Numbered from the stretch's first letter, positions 1 to 9,464 are shown. The stretch: DNA of 64,000 nt from Pseudoalteromonas rubra (GCF_000967655.1 NZ_JXYA01000006.1:1-64000), one strand, 5' to 3'. Notes: generated from the sequence alone by a model not told the origin. Numbers and translations are program-made.

Positions 1-16
1 GCTGAGCTACGCGTCC
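1..16 (-). tRNA. tRNA-Arg, 5' end only (cut by window edge)
   Basis: The first bases match the 5' acceptor strand and the beginning of the D arm of the complete tRNA-Arg at 158-234 exactly, on the minus strand. The rest of the gene lies before the window. It is probably a second copy of tRNA-Arg(ACG); the anticodon is not visible. Confidence 0.75.
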
Positions 17-75
17 GTATTATCATATTTTAACACTTGATATGTGCTTCTTTTTATTTTACCACTCAAGAGAAG

Positions 76-132
76 TGGCGGACCGGGACGTACTTTATGG
101 AGAGTGAACCTCCGACTTCCTGAATCCGATTC
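76..132 (-). pseudogene. decayed tRNA-Arg fragment between two tRNA-Arg genes
   Basis: This stretch begins with the same CCA-end and acceptor bases (TGGCGGA on the plus strand) as the intact tRNA-Arg and keeps the T-arm string GAACCTCCGAC. It then loses the anticodon and D arms. The upstream flanks are also shared: 48-75 and 130-157 are near copies of a T-rich stretch followed by a short inverted repeat. The picture is a tandem tRNA array in which one unit has degenerated. Confidence 0.55.
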
Positions 133-157
133 TTTTTATTTAACCACTTAAGAAAAG

Positions 158-234
158 TGGCGGACGCGGGAGGATTCGAACCTCCGACCGCCTGGTTCGT
201 AGCCAGGTACTCTATCCAGCTGAGCTACGCGTCC
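158..234 (-). tRNA. tRNA-Arg (anticodon ACG)
   Basis: A 77-nt cloverleaf on the minus strand. The acceptor stem is GGACGCG/CGCGTCC with discriminator G and an encoded CCA. The anticodon stem CCTGG/CCAGG closes the loop CTACGAA, giving anticodon ACG, which inosine modification lets read CGU/CGC/CGA. The T arm carries GGTTCGAAT. It belongs to a tandem tRNA-Arg array with the stub at 1-16. Confidence 0.96.
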
Positions 235-264
235 GTTTTACTACAAAGACACCATTTTAATAAA

Positions 265-357
265 TGGCGGAGAAGGAGGGATTCGAACCCTCGATAGGGC
301 TACAAACCCTATACTCCCTTAGCAGGGGAGCGCCTTCAGCCACTCGGCCACCTCTCC
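265..357 (-). tRNA. tRNA-Ser (anticodon GCT)
   Basis: A 93-nt class II tRNA on the minus strand with a long variable arm, acceptor GGAGAGG pairing with CCTTCTCC, and an encoded CCA. The anticodon stem CTCCC/GGGAG encloses CTGCTAA, giving anticodon GCT for AGC/AGU serine codons. It is transcribed ahead of the tRNA-Arg genes in the same direction and is probably co-transcribed with them. Confidence 0.96.
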
Positions 358-488
358 GTCTTTGTGGGGCGTATAATATAGAACCGTGAAAATATGTCAA
401 ATACTTTTCTTGTAAAAAAGCACTGTATGGTGATAGATTGTTCAGCTTGGTGTGTTTTAAGGCACTTTGTCGATTAATTTGTCATAAA

Positions 489-698
489 TTAGTCACTTTT
501 AGGGTCTGACTGTATATTAAAGTGGTCCAAAAGGGATTGCTTGCGGGAGGTTTCTTCCGAGATAAAGGCATCTACATAGCCTAAACGCTGAAATTCACTG
601 ATACAGCTGCGACAGTAATTCATCCTTGCCTGTTCGTGTTGTGTTTTTGATTTTTGTTGCGGCATGGTCAGAGGTCTTTTGCATCCATTCGTAGTCAC
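489..698 (-). CDS. small hypothetical protein (start uncertain)
   Basis: An open frame of up to 69 codons from a GTG. A better start may be the internal ATG that gives MNYCRSCISEFQ, which has AGG-rich bases just upstream. The product would be a short charged protein with a YCRSC motif (two cysteines, possibly metal-binding) and no signal peptide or membrane segment. I do not recognise the family. It stands alone between the tRNA genes and lysS. It could be a chance frame. Confidence 0.3.
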   Translation of the reverse strand: MTTNGCKRPLTMPQQKSKTQHEQARMNYCRSCISEFQRLGYVDAFISEETSRKQSLLDHFNIQSDPKSD

Positions 699-858
699 AG
701 CAGTATAGGTGAAAGCACCAGGTATGCCAGCCCTACTCAGCTATCACGTATTGAAGACATAAGGCTTTTCGACTATCTGACGCCTGATTTTATTGCCCTT
801 TTACAAATACCCTAAGACTTAAGCCTGTTTTTAGCAGAGATCTCTTACACAGATAAAA

Positions 859-881
859 GAAAAGCGCCTTAGGCGCTTTTC
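859..881 (-). terminator. rho-independent terminator of lysS
   Basis: Perfect 10-bp hairpin GAAAAGCGCC/GGCGCTTTTC with a 3-nt loop, followed by a T-rich tract on the minus strand. It lies 27 bp after the lysS stop and closes the xerD-to-lysS block. Confidence 0.85.
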
Positions 882-907
882 TCAATCGTTTGTTCTGAAT
901 GACAGGC

Positions 908-2449
908 TTAGTCAGCCTGAGGTCGCATATGCGGGAACAGGATAACGTCTTTGATAGTCGGAGAGTCAGTAAATAACATCACCAGACGGTCAATACCAAT
1001 CCCTTCACCCGCCGTTGGCGGCAAGCCGTACTCAAGTGCACGGATGTAGTCGTCGTCGAAGTGCATTGCTTCGTCGTCACCCGCATCTTTTTCTTCAACC
1101 TGACGGGCAAAACGTGCAGCCTGATCTTCGGCATCGTTCAGCTCCGAGAAACCATTTGCCAGCTCACGACCACCAACGAAGAACTCAAAGCGGTCTGTGA
1201 TAAATGGATTTTCATCATTACGACGCGCCAGCGGCGACACTTCCCACGGATATTCTGTGATGAAAGTCGGTTGGATCAGTTTATGTTCCGCAGTTTCTTC
1301 AAAGATTTCACACAAGAACTTACCGGCACCCCAAACGCATTTCTCAGGGATCTTCACGTGTACTTTCTTCGCGTACGCAACCAGCTCGTCAAAGTGGTTT
1401 TCTGGGTCTTTAAAGATGTGAGCAGAGGCTTCAGCGTCCGGACCATACTTGATGATCGCATCCGCCATAGACAAACGCTCAAACGCTTTACCGAAATCAT
1501 ACTCGATGGTTTCAAGTACTTCGCCTTCTGCGTTCTTCACCGTGTTAACCACAATAGTAGTACCCAGTACGTCTTGTGCCACTGTGCGCAACATGTCTTC
1601 TGTCAGGTTCATCAGATCGTTGTAATCTGCGTATGCCTGATAGAATTCAATCATGGTGAATTCAGGGTTGTGACGAGTCGACAGACCTTCGTTACGGAAG
1701 TTACGGTTGATCTCGAACACGCGATCAAAGCCGCCCACAACCAGGCGCTTAAGATAAAGCTCTGGTGCGATACGCAGATACATGTCGATGTCCAGCGCAT
1801 TGTGGTGAGTCACGAACGGACGTGCTGTTGCACCACCCGGGATCACCTGTAGCATGGGCGTTTCAACTTCCATAAAGTCACGCTCAGCCAGGAAGCGACG
1901 AATGCCTTCAATCACTTTAGAGCGAATACGGAAGGTCTCACGAGTTTCCATATTGGTGATCAGATCAACATAGCGCTGACGATACTTAGCTTCCTGATCG
2001 GTTAAGCCGTGGAATTTCTCTGGCAGTGGGCGCAGTGACTTGGTCAGTAGCTCGTACTGCACCATATCCACATACAAGTCGCCTTTACCTGATTTGTGTA
2101 GCGGACCAGACACACCAATGATGTCGCCAATGTCCAGCTGACCATATTTGGCTTTCAGCTCTTTTTGTACGTCTTTAGACGCATATGCCTGAATACGACC
2201 TTTCATGTCTTGTAAAACAAGGAAAGGACCACGTTTGGCAAGGATACGGCCAGCCACAGAGACCTGATGATCTAACTCAACCAGCTCTTCTTTTGACTTA
2301 TCACCAAACTTAGCCTGTAGATCAGCCGTATAGTCTTCACGGCGGAAGGTGTTCGGATGGCCATTGGCACTGCAATTTTCACGAATTGCATCCAATTTAG
2401 CACGACGCTCAGCAATGAGTTTATTCTCGTCTTGGATTTGCTCTGTCAT
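908..2449 (-). CDS. lysS: lysine--tRNA ligase, class II
   Basis: Cytoplasmic lysyl-tRNA synthetase, which charges tRNA-Lys from lysine and ATP. At 513 residues it is close to the 505 of E. coli LysS. The N-terminal OB-fold anticodon-binding domain covers about residues 60-170. The class II catalytic domain follows, with motif 2 ([14 protein letters not shown]) and motif 3 ([13 protein letters not shown]) near the C-terminus. It follows prfB by 27 bp in the same direction, as in E. coli where prfB and lysS form one operon. The ATG start has a weak AAGAGC ribosome site. Nothing is unusual. Confidence 0.98.
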   Translation of the reverse strand: MTEQIQDENKLIAERRAKLDAIRENCSANGHPNTFRREDYTADLQAKFGDKSKEELVELDHQVSVAGRILAKRGPFLVLQDMKGRIQAYASKDVQKELKAKYGQLDIGDIIGVSGPLHKSGKGDLYVDMVQYELLTKSLRPLPEKFHGLTDQEAKYRQRYVDLITNMETRETFRIRSKVIEGIRRFLAERDFMEVETPMLQVIPGGATARPFVTHHNALDIDMYLRIAPELYLKRLVVGGFDRVFEINRNFRNEGLSTRHNPEFTMIEFYQAYADYNDLMNLTEDMLRTVAQDVLGTTIVVNTVKNAEGEVLETIEYDFGKAFERLSMADAIIKYGPDAEASAHIFKDPENHFDELVAYAKKVHVKIPEKCVWGAGKFLCEIFEETAEHKLIQPTFITEYPWEVSPLARRNDENPFITDRFEFFVGGRELANGFSELNDAEDQAARFARQVEEKDAGDDEAMHFDDDYIRALEYGLPPTAGEGIGIDRLVMLFTDSPTIKDVILFPHMRPQAD

Positions 2450-2476
2450 TTTTTAGCTCTTAGTTTAGCTTGTTGA

Positions 2477-3575
2477 TTATAGGCCTGATTTCAGGCTGGC
2501 TTCGATAAATTTGTCTAGATCACCGTCCAGGACCGCCTGGGTATTACGGTTCTCAACACCGGTGCGTAAGTCTTTAATACGCGAGTCGTCCAGTACGTAA
2601 GAACGGATCTGGCTGCCCCAACCGATATCAGATTTGGCATCTTCCTGGGCCTGCTTTTCAGCATTTTGCTTTTGCAGCTCCAGCTCAAACAGTTTTGCTT
2701 TGAGCTGTTTCATGGCCTGATCTTTGTTTTTGTGCTGTGACCGGTCATTCTGACACTGCACAACCGTATTGGTCGGCAAGTGAGTAATACGTACCGCAGA
2801 TTCTGTCCGGTTAACGTGCTGACCACCGGCCCCCGATGCACGGTATACGTCGATGCGTAAGTCTGCCGGGTTGATGTCAATCTCAATGTTGTCGTCGATT
2901 TCCGGATACACAAATGCCGAGGCAAACGACGTATGACGGCGGCCACCTGAGTCGAATGGACTCTTACGAACCAAACGGTGTACACCGGTTTCTGTGCGCA
3001 GCCAGCCGTAAGCATATTCACCGCTAACACGCAGTGTTGCCCCTTTGATCCCCGCTACGTCACCATCGGTTGCTTCAACGATTTCGGTTTTAAAGCCTTT
3101 CGCTTCCGCCCAGCGCAGATACATACGCAACAACATGTTACACCAGTCCTGCGCTTCAGTACCGCCGGAGCCTGCCTGCAAGTCAAGATAGGCATCGTTA
3201 CTGTCCTGATCACCAGAGAACATGCGGCGGAACTCCAGCTTTTCAAGCTGGGCATTCAGGCCCTGTACTTCCTGCTCCGCTTCTGCAAAGGTTTCTTCGT
3301 CTTCTGCTTCGACAGCAAGCTCAACCAGGCCTTCGGCATCATCGGCACCGCTTACCAGGTTGTCTATGGTTTCGACTATGGTTTCCAGGCTGGACTTTTC
3401 ACGGCCCAGCGCTTGTGCCTTTTCAGGCTCATTCCAGACGGCTGGATCTTCCAGTTCTGCATTGACTTCTTCTAAGCGCTCTTGTTTCAGAGCATAGTCA
3501 AAGATACCCCCGAAGAAGTTCAGTACGCTCGCGAATTTCCTTGATTTGATTAATCACAGGATTCACTTCAAACAT
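2477..3575 (-). CDS. prfB: peptide chain release factor 2, programmed +1 frameshift
   Basis: RF2 recognises UGA and UAA and releases the finished peptide. The gene is in two frames. Codons 1-25 run from the ATG at 3575 ([15 protein letters not shown]...) to an in-frame TGA at 3500-3498. The rest reads in the +1 frame from GAC at 3499 to 2477, giving 365 residues in all, the usual RF2 length. The site has the known signals: a CTT slip codon before TGA C, and an internal Shine-Dalgarno-like GGGGG at 3507-3511. The main frame contains the GGQ peptidyl-release motif ([18 protein letters not shown]). A GGAG ribosome site precedes the start. It lies between recJ and lysS, as in E. coli. Confidence 0.97.
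3497..3512 (-). promoter_or_regulatory. RF2 autoregulatory frameshift site
   Basis: On the minus strand the order is CGGGGG, TAT, CTT, TGA, C. When RF2 is scarce, slow termination at TGA lets the ribosome slip from CTT to TTT with help from the upstream G-run pairing to 16S rRNA. This is the classic RF2 feedback control; here the base before the G-run is C rather than the A of E. coli. Confidence 0.95.
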
Positions 3576-3762
3576 TCACATTACTCCAATTTACGTGATG
3601 GTAACGCAGCCAATGGCACGGTTTTTTTGGCCACTGGGCTGAAAATAGTGTGACCGCTGTGTGTCCACAAAATGAATAAGCGGTCTAAACGGCCAATACT
3701 AACAAATAATAGGCGCAGATATCAGCCCTTGTGGAGAACATTTTACGCCTTTCTCGTAATTG

Positions 3763-5487
3763 TTAGCAGGCGCGGATCTCCCTGACGATTAACTGCAGGG
3801 TAAACTTGCCTCTGAACTCATTAATGTCCAGCTGGTAAGCCAGCTCAGCCGCCTGTGCCGCCGTATTGGGCCAGGCGCGCACATCCACGTTAAAGGCAAT
3901 GGCGTCCACCAATTTACCGCTGGGGTGTTTTAACACCAGTTTAAGGTGCTTATCGCCAACAATACGCTGCTGCACCAGCTCAAACACGCCACTAAACACC
4001 GGCTCGGGGAAATGCTGTCCCCACGGGCCTGCCTGTTGCAGCAACATGGCAAAGTCCATATTAAAACACTCAGCCGGCAGTTCACCATCGGTCAGTAATA
4101 CCGACTGCTTGTGCTCTTCACTGAGGGTTTCGCTGACCAGAGTTTCAAAGGTGCGTTTAAAGTCGCTAAAGTCGGCTTCTCTGATGGTCAAGCCGGCGGC
4201 CATCGCATGACCACCAAACTTTACTATCAGCTCAGGGTGGCGGGTGTTGATCTGCTCCAGCAAATCGCGCATGTGCAAGCCTTCTATCGAGCGGCACGAC
4301 CCTTTGATTTCGTCGTTATCTCCCTGGGCGAAAATAATCGCCGGGCGGTGATACTTTTCTTTCAGTCTGCCCGCCAGGATCCCAATCACCCCCTGATGCC
4401 AGTCATCCTGATACAAACATACCGCATCGGGAATGCTTTGCTGGGCAGCGACCAGACGTTCAAGGACCGCTTGCGCTTCTTGTTGCATACCCTGCTCAAT
4501 CTCGCGTCGCTCCTGGTTCAGGCTATCCAATTGTGCGGCAATGCGCCGTGCCTGATGCTCTTCTTTAGACAATAAACAAGCGATACCCAGGCTCATATCA
4601 TCCAGTCGCCCTGCGGCATTCAGCCTTGGTGCCAGTGCAAAGCCAAAATCGCTGGCATTCAGCCGGGTTGCAGTGCGATTTGCCACTTCAATCAGCGCGC
4701 GGATCCCGGGTCGAGTTTGTCCTTTACGAATGCGTGCCAGGCCCTGATGAACCAGAGTCCGGTTATTGGCGTCCAGCGCGACCACATCGGCCACTGTGCC
4801 CAATGCCACAATGTCCAGCAAAGATGCCAGGTTAGGCTGAGTGAGCCCCTGGCGCTCAAAATAGCCCGACTCACGCAAATGATGACGAAACGCCACCAGC
4901 AGATAAAACGCCACGCCAACCCCGGCAATGGATTTTGACGGAAACTGACAATCATGGCGGTTCGGGTTAACGATGGCATCGGCATTAGGCAGCTGGTCAC
5001 CCTGCAAGTGATGATCGGTGACCAGTACCGAAATACCGGCCTGCTTAACGATATCTATGCCTGCCAGGCAGGAAATCCCGTTATCGACCGTGATCACCAG
5101 TTGCGGCGCCAGCTGAACAATTTGCTCTGCCAGTGCCGGACTCAGGCCATAACCCAGGCTAAAGCGATCGGGCACCAGATAGTCAACCTGTTGCAGACCA
5201 AACAGACGCAGCCCTTCCATCAGCACAGCGGTGCTGGTTGCGCCATCGGCATCGAAATCCCCGACAATTAGCACGCTTTGCTGCTGATGCAGCGCCGTTT
5301 CAAGTAAGGTGCAGGCCTTGTCCATATCACGAAACAAACGGAAATCCAGCAAAGTGGCCGCACTGTTATCAAGCTCTACGGCCTCTTTCACGCCCCGCGC
5401 GGCATAAATCTGCTTAATGACCGGGTGAAGATGGGCGGGTAAATGACTGTCGTCGACGCGTAATCTGGGTCGGATCTCTGTTTGCAT
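3763..5487 (-). CDS. recJ: single-stranded-DNA-specific 5'-3' exonuclease RecJ
   Basis: DHH-family nuclease that degrades single-stranded DNA 5' to 3' in recombination and mismatch and base-excision repair. The start is placed at ATG 5487 (MQTEIRPRLR) because the longer frame begins inside the terminator hairpin upstream. This gives 574 residues (E. coli 577). Catalytic motifs are visible: DFDADG at 77-82, VDN near 134-136, DHH at 158-160, then the DHHA1 segment with GGHAMAAG near residue 420 and the C-terminal OB fold. It sits in the conserved xerD-dsbC-recJ-prfB-lysS order. A strong hairpin separates it from dsbC. Confidence 0.97.
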   Translation of the reverse strand: MQTEIRPRLRVDDSHLPAHLHPVIKQIYAARGVKEAVELDNSAATLLDFRLFRDMDKACTLLETALHQQQSVLIVGDFDADGATSTAVLMEGLRLFGLQQVDYLVPDRFSLGYGLSPALAEQIVQLAPQLVITVDNGISCLAGIDIVKQAGISVLVTDHHLQGDQLPNADAIVNPNRHDCQFPSKSIAGVGVAFYLLVAFRHHLRESGYFERQGLTQPNLASLLDIVALGTVADVVALDANNRTLVHQGLARIRKGQTRPGIRALIEVANRTATRLNASDFGFALAPRLNAAGRLDDMSLGIACLLSKEEHQARRIAAQLDSLNQERREIEQGMQQEAQAVLERLVAAQQSIPDAVCLYQDDWHQGVIGILAGRLKEKYHRPAIIFAQGDNDEIKGSCRSIEGLHMRDLLEQINTRHPELIVKFGGHAMAAGLTIREADFSDFKRTFETLVSETLSEEHKQSVLLTDGELPAECFNMDFAMLLQQAGPWGQHFPEPVFSGVFELVQQRIVGDKHLKLVLKHPSGKLVDAIAFNVDVRAWPNTAAQAAELAYQLDINEFRGKFTLQLIVREIRAC

Positions 5488-5535
5488 AACACTCTCTGAA
5501 CTACCTGATGGCGTGGAGGGAGCCCCCACAAAGCA

Positions 5536-5557
5536 AAAAAGGCCCACAGGCCTTTTT
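5536..5557 (-). terminator. hairpin between dsbC and recJ
   Basis: AAAAAGGCC/GGCCTTTTT with a 4-nt loop and T-runs on either strand. It lies between the dsbC stop and the recJ start, so it may terminate or attenuate xerD-dsbC transcription before recJ. Confidence 0.7.
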
Positions 5558-5583
5558 AGAAATGCTGAGAGTATACCTCAGAT

Positions 5584-6315
5584 TTAGGATTTTTTACTGG
5601 CCTGATTTAACATTTTTGCCAGTGCGTCTGCCGGCTGATAGCCCGGGATCATGCTGCCATCTTCCAGAACGATGGCCGGCGTACCGGAAATGCCAAAGCT
5701 CTGGCCTAACTGATAGTGCTCAGCAACGGGTGCCTGACAATTTTTAACGTCCGGTACCTCATTACCCGCCTTTGCTTCTGTCAGTGCCGCAGCTGCATCC
5801 TCTGCACACCAGACATTCATCAGGCTTTTGTAGCCGTTACCGCTCAGACCGCCGCGCGGAAATGCCAGGTATTTAACTGTGATACCGGCTGCCAGGTAGT
5901 CTTCCAGCTCACGGTGCAGTTTACGACAGTAGCCACAGGTGATGTCGGTAAAAACGGTGATCTGATGCTTTTCGTTTTCAGCCTTGTACACAATCATCGA
6001 ATCCTGATACTGCGCGACGCCGCTCTTACGTACATCGCTCAGCGCATCTTCTGTGATGTTGCGACGGTTGGTGACGTCAATCATAGTACCCTGAACCAGG
6101 TATTGACCGTTCGGACTGGCATAAAACACGCCTTTATCCGTGATCACGGTTTTAAGGCCTGAAATGGGGCTATCTGATACACTCTTAACCGTTAAACCCA
6201 GATCCGCAAACTGAGATGCGATAGGGCTAACCGCCATAGGTGAAACTTCTTGTGTTGTCTCGGCAAAGGCACCGACACTAAAAGCGAGCGACGCTGCTAA
6301 AAGTAACTTTTTCAT
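5584..6315 (-). CDS. dsbC: thiol:disulfide interchange protein DsbC
   Basis: Periplasmic disulfide isomerase that shuffles wrong disulfides and is kept reduced by DsbD. It has 243 residues. A cleavable signal peptide (MKKLLLAASLAFSVGAFA) is followed by the N-terminal dimerisation domain, a linker, and a thioredoxin fold with the active site CGYC at 127-130. The cis-proline loop SGTPAIV is near residue 215. A second cysteine pair (about 169 and 197) corresponds to the structural disulfide of the family. Its place between xerD and recJ is the standard gammaproteobacterial one. Confidence 0.97.
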   Translation of the reverse strand: MKKLLLAASLAFSVGAFAETTQEVSPMAVSPIASQFADLGLTVKSVSDSPISGLKTVITDKGVFYASPNGQYLVQGTMIDVTNRRNITEDALSDVRKSGVAQYQDSMIVYKAENEKHQITVFTDITCGYCRKLHRELEDYLAAGITVKYLAFPRGGLSGNGYKSLMNVWCAEDAAAALTEAKAGNEVPDVKNCQAPVAEHYQLGQSFGISGTPAIVLEDGSMIPGYQPADALAKMLNQASKKS

Positions 6316-6376
6316 GTTTTTCTCGTAAAATTGCTCTGATTAATCACTAGGACCGGATAACTACAAATAAATTCCA

Positions 6377-7303
6377 TCACGCCCTAGGATGATGTTGCTG
6401 ATGAAGCGATTTCAGACGCTCACTGGCAACATGCGTATAGATCTGGGTTGTCGACAAATCGCTATGGCCTAACATCATTTGCACAACGCGCAGATCCGCC
6501 CCATGATTTAGCAAGTGTGTTGCAAAAGCATGACGCAGCGTGTGTGGCGATAACGGTGACTTAACGTCTGCCAACATAGCATAGTGTTTGATACGATGCC
6601 AAAAAGTTTGCCGGGTCATACCAATCCCCCGCTTCGATGGGAAAACAAAATCATTGGCATGCTTGACCATCTGAGCACGACCCACTTTTAAGAATTGTTC
6701 TACCCAGTGCAACGCCTCTTCTCCCATCGGCACCATCCTTTCTTTGCCACCTTTACCACGAACCAGCAGTACAGCCTGGCGCAGGTTAATTTGCTCCATC
6801 CGCAAGCCAACCAGCTCAGTGACACGCAATCCCGTTGCATACAACAATTCCAGCATGGCTTTGTCTCTGAGGCCCATGGCATCTTCAACATCAGGGGCGC
6901 TTAGCAAAGCTTCCACTTCCTGCTCACTGAGCGTTTTCGGTAACGCCTGTGACAACTTAGGTTGGGCAATATGCGTCATGGGACTGGCAGCAATAACCTG
7001 TTTGGTCACCCAGTGTGCATAAAAACGCTTGAGGGCACTCATTGCACGGGCCGTGCTGCGCGGCTTCAGGCCCTGATCGACCCGATAAGCCAGATAGGCC
7101 TCCACGTCGGCCCCTGTAATGGTCAACAGAGGTTTATCATCCAACTCGCCAGACACATAACGAACAAATTTATCCAGGTCTGCCCGATAGGCAGCCAGCG
7201 TATTGTCGCTGAGGCCTTGCTCCAAAAAGAGCATATCCAGAAAAGATTCTATTAGTTCACTGTTGCTGAACTTAGCTAGGTCAGATATTTCTAAATCGGT
7301 CAC
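6377..7303 (-). CDS. xerD: site-specific tyrosine recombinase XerD
   Basis: Chromosome dimer resolution recombinase, which acts with XerC at dif under FtsK control. It has 308 residues. The N-terminal SAM-like core-binding domain covers about 18-105, followed by the catalytic domain. All catalytic residues are present with XerD spacing: R160, K184, H254, R257, H280 and nucleophile Y289. The start is GTG at 7303; no ATG lies further upstream in the short divergent gap to fldB. The extra N-terminal 10 residues relative to E. coli are unremarkable. This is the housekeeping Xer, not a mobile-element integrase. Confidence 0.97.
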   Translation of the reverse strand: MTDLEISDLAKFSNSELIESFLDMLFLEQGLSDNTLAAYRADLDKFVRYVSGELDDKPLLTITGADVEAYLAYRVDQGLKPRSTARAMSALKRFYAHWVTKQVIAASPMTHIAQPKLSQALPKTLSEQEVEALLSAPDVEDAMGLRDKAMLELLYATGLRVTELVGLRMEQINLRQAVLLVRGKGGKERMVPMGEEALHWVEQFLKVGRAQMVKHANDFVFPSKRGIGMTRQTFWHRIKHYAMLADVKSPLSPHTLRHAFATHLLNHGADLRVVQMMLGHSDLSTTQIYTHVASERLKSLHQQHHPRA

Positions 7304-7350
7304 GGGGCGCCTGTATCAATTCGTTACACCATAAGGTAGACTTCGCGCCA

Positions 7351-7356
7351 TATAAT
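7351..7356 (+). promoter_or_regulatory. candidate -10 box for fldB
   Basis: A perfect TATAAT lies 26 bp before the fldB ATG in the 78-bp divergent gap to xerD. No good -35 is seen at the usual spacing, so the call rests on the -10 alone. Confidence 0.4.
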
Positions 7357-7381
7357 AACAGCCAATTGAGCGAAGACTACT

Positions 7382-7903
7382 ATGCAGATCGGGTTATTTT
7401 ACGGTTCAACTACCTGCTACACAGAAATGGCAGCAGAGAAGATGCAGGAGATCATAGGTAAAGACATTCTGTCGCTCCATAACATTAAAGACGAGCCGCT
7501 AAAAAACGCAGAACAGTTCGACTTTGTGATTTTCGGTATCTCCACCTGGGATTTTGGCGAGTTACAGGAAGACTGGGAATCACACTGGGACGACATCGAT
7601 ACCGTCAACCTGGCCGGTAAAACCATTGCCTTATTCGGCATGGGTGACCAGCAAGGTTACGGACAATGGTTCCAGGACGCACTGGGGATGTTGCACGATA
7701 AAATTGCCCCACAAGGCGTTGATTTCATCGGCTACTGGCCCAACAGCAGTGATTATGAGTTTGAAGCTTCTAAAGCACTGACGGAAGATAAGAGCCAGTT
7801 TGTCGGCCTGGCGCTGGACGAAGACAGCCAGTACGAAAAAAGCGATGAACGCATTGCCAGCTGGATAGAGCTAATCATGACAGAATATAGTGAGTCACTG
7901 TAA
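7382..7903 (+). CDS. fldB: flavodoxin FldB
   Basis: Small FMN-binding electron carrier of the long-chain flavodoxin type, 173 residues. The FMN phosphate loop YGSTTCYTE lies at residues 7-15, and aromatic FMN-stacking loops follow ([13 protein letters not shown] near 57-70, [16 protein letters not shown] near 90-105). In E. coli fldB is likewise divergent from xerD, which supports FldB rather than FldA. Its electron partners cannot be told from the sequence. Confidence 0.93.
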   Translation: MQIGLFYGSTTCYTEMAAEKMQEIIGKDILSLHNIKDEPLKNAEQFDFVIFGISTWDFGELQEDWESHWDDIDTVNLAGKTIALFGMGDQQGYGQWFQDALGMLHDKIAPQGVDFIGYWPNSSDYEFEASKALTEDKSQFVGLALDEDSQYEKSDERIASWIELIMTEYSESL

Positions 7904-7917
7904 CAACGCCATAGCGA

Positions 7918-7940
7918 TGCGCCGTTTGAATCGCGGCGCA
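7918..7940. terminator. convergent hairpin between fldB and the AraC regulator
   Basis: TGCGCCG/CGGCGCA with a 9-nt loop in the gap between two converging genes. It could end either transcript. The T-runs are weak. Confidence 0.45.
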
Positions 7941-7958
7941 ATTTGATGCAGGCAGTCG

Positions 7959-8939
7959 CTAGCTGCGTTTGTGATACTTCCCCGGAGAACACCCAAACCA
8001 CCGCTTAAAGGCTTTGTTAAAGGCCGCTTGTTCGTTAAACCCTAACTCTCTTGCCAACTCTGCCAGCGGCAGCGTGCCCAGCAAGTTTTCAGCGCGCCTC
8101 ATTCGCTCCTCAGTCAATAATTGTGAATAGCTGGTATGACATTGCTTTAGCTGCCTTTGTACCTGACGGACCGATTTGTTTAGCGCGCCTGCGACCGCGT
8201 CCAGCTGACACTGACCTAAGTCGGCACTGGCAGCCAGCATAATCTGGATCTGCGTTGCCAGCGTATGGTGTTGCTGCAACTGCACAAGTGCCTTGTCGGA
8301 GAGCCGCTGGAGCGCCTCATGCATAACGCTATTTGCCCGCCTGAATGGCAAGCTCAGATAGGCTCGGGGAAATTTAATCTGATTGTGTGGCTGACTGCCA
8401 ACAACCGGACAGTCAAACCAGTGTGCCAGTTGCGATGCTTCGTTGGCGTTTAATGAACAGGTAAGCGAAACGTGCTCAGGCGCAACAGGCTGGGTTAATA
8501 AGGCACGCACCATAGCAACCCAGCCAGTCATATTACGCAGAATAACATGGCGGGTCGTCTGTAAATTGGGCAACCAGTCAAGCACAGCCCAGTCTCCCTG
8601 ATGATGAAATTTGGCTTGTCCAATGCTGGCCACCAGCTGATCGTAACGCAGTAACGCCATCAGTGCCTGATTAAGGTTTTCGCAGTTTTCCACCAGATAG
8701 CCCAGCACGCCATAATCTGCCGACTGGATCTGCTGACCCAGGTGAAAACCAAATAACGGATCGCAGGTTTGCTGCGCCCCAAACTGCAAAACTTGCTCAT
8801 ATTCAGCAAGCTCCACCCGGGCAACCAGCTCAGACTCTGCGCCACGCGTCGGTGCAACGGCATCGCCGTAGGCTATCCCCTGGCGCTCCAGATACAGCAG
8901 CACACTGCTGAAGTAATTTTTATCTAAGGTATTTTCCAT
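7959..8939 (-). CDS. AraC-family transcriptional regulator
   Basis: DNA-binding regulator of 326 residues from ATG 8939 (MENTLDKNYF); a longer frame has no better start. Residues about 30-200 match the arabinose-binding-like N-terminal domain found in OruR/ArgR-type AraC proteins. The last 100 residues hold two helix-turn-helix motifs ending in the signature ELGFNEQAAFNKAFKRWFG. It diverges from the SRPBCC/sterol-desaturase-family pair at 9030-10266, separated by only 90 bp, which makes that pair its likely target. The effector is unknown. Confidence 0.85.
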   Translation of the reverse strand: MENTLDKNYFSSVLLYLERQGIAYGDAVAPTRGAESELVARVELAEYEQVLQFGAQQTCDPLFGFHLGQQIQSADYGVLGYLVENCENLNQALMALLRYDQLVASIGQAKFHHQGDWAVLDWLPNLQTTRHVILRNMTGWVAMVRALLTQPVAPEHVSLTCSLNANEASQLAHWFDCPVVGSQPHNQIKFPRAYLSLPFRRANSVMHEALQRLSDKALVQLQQHHTLATQIQIMLAASADLGQCQLDAVAGALNKSVRQVQRQLKQCHTSYSQLLTEERMRRAENLLGTLPLAELARELGFNEQAAFNKAFKRWFGCSPGKYHKRS

Positions 8940-9029
8940 GTCGCATTTGGACAAATTTACGTCGCCTTTTCGCAAGATTGCCAGATAAAGCTTATTTACA
9001 CTAGAAAAAACTGTGAATAAGGAAACACC

Positions 9030-9464
9030 ATGGTCAATATTCGTTGTCACAAAGAGGTCGCCGCTGAGCCACATCAGGTCCTGGAAACCCTGCTCGACCA
9101 CCCGCGCCTGAACCGTTTTTTTAATGCCCAATTTAAAGTCGTGCAAAGTGCCGTCCATCCTGCACTTAGTGGCGGCAGTGGCTGTATTCGTGAGGTACGT
9201 ATGCTGGGGATCCGCTTTTATGAGCAGATCTTACATGCCGATCAAAGCGCGATTCGCTACCAAATCGTGGGCGACTTTCCGGTTAAACAACATCATGGTG
9301 AGATCCGCCTTCGCAGTAACACAGATAAGCAGTCCACACGCGTTGATTACCATGTTCGCTTCGCCGCCCCCGCCTATGTACCGGGCTTTGTGCTGCGCCG
9401 CCTGATAACACGAGACATCAATCTTGCATTGACCCGCCTGGAGGCCCTGTATGGTGCCTGTTGA
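9030..9464 (+). CDS. SRPBCC-family (START/polyketide-cyclase-like) protein
   Basis: Cytoplasmic protein of 144 residues with no signal peptide. The helix-grip layout is recognisable: an N-terminal strand (MVNIRCHKEVAAEPHQVLETL), alternating strands with FYEQIL and IRYQIVGDFP, and a C-terminal amphipathic helix (RRLITRDINLALTRLEALYG). Such folds bind hydrophobic ligands. A good AAGGAAA site precedes the ATG. Its 3' end overlaps the start of the next gene by 14 bp, so the two are translationally coupled. A lipid-handling role together with that hydroxylase is an inference. Confidence 0.7.
   Translation: MVNIRCHKEVAAEPHQVLETLLDHPRLNRFFNAQFKVVQSAVHPALSGGSGCIREVRMLGIRFYEQILHADQSAIRYQIVGDFPVKQHHGEIRLRSNTDKQSTRVDYHVRFAAPAYVPGFVLRRLITRDINLALTRLEALYGAC

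Noticed and set aside
1061..1852. 263-codon plus-strand frame opposite lysS
   Set aside because: It is the complement of a strongly conserved gene, has no recognisable domain and no ribosome site.
6377..7303. Tyrosine recombinase as sign of a mobile element next to tRNA genes
   Set aside because: It is XerD in the conserved fldB/xerD/dsbC/recJ block; no att repeats or cargo are seen at the tRNA genes.
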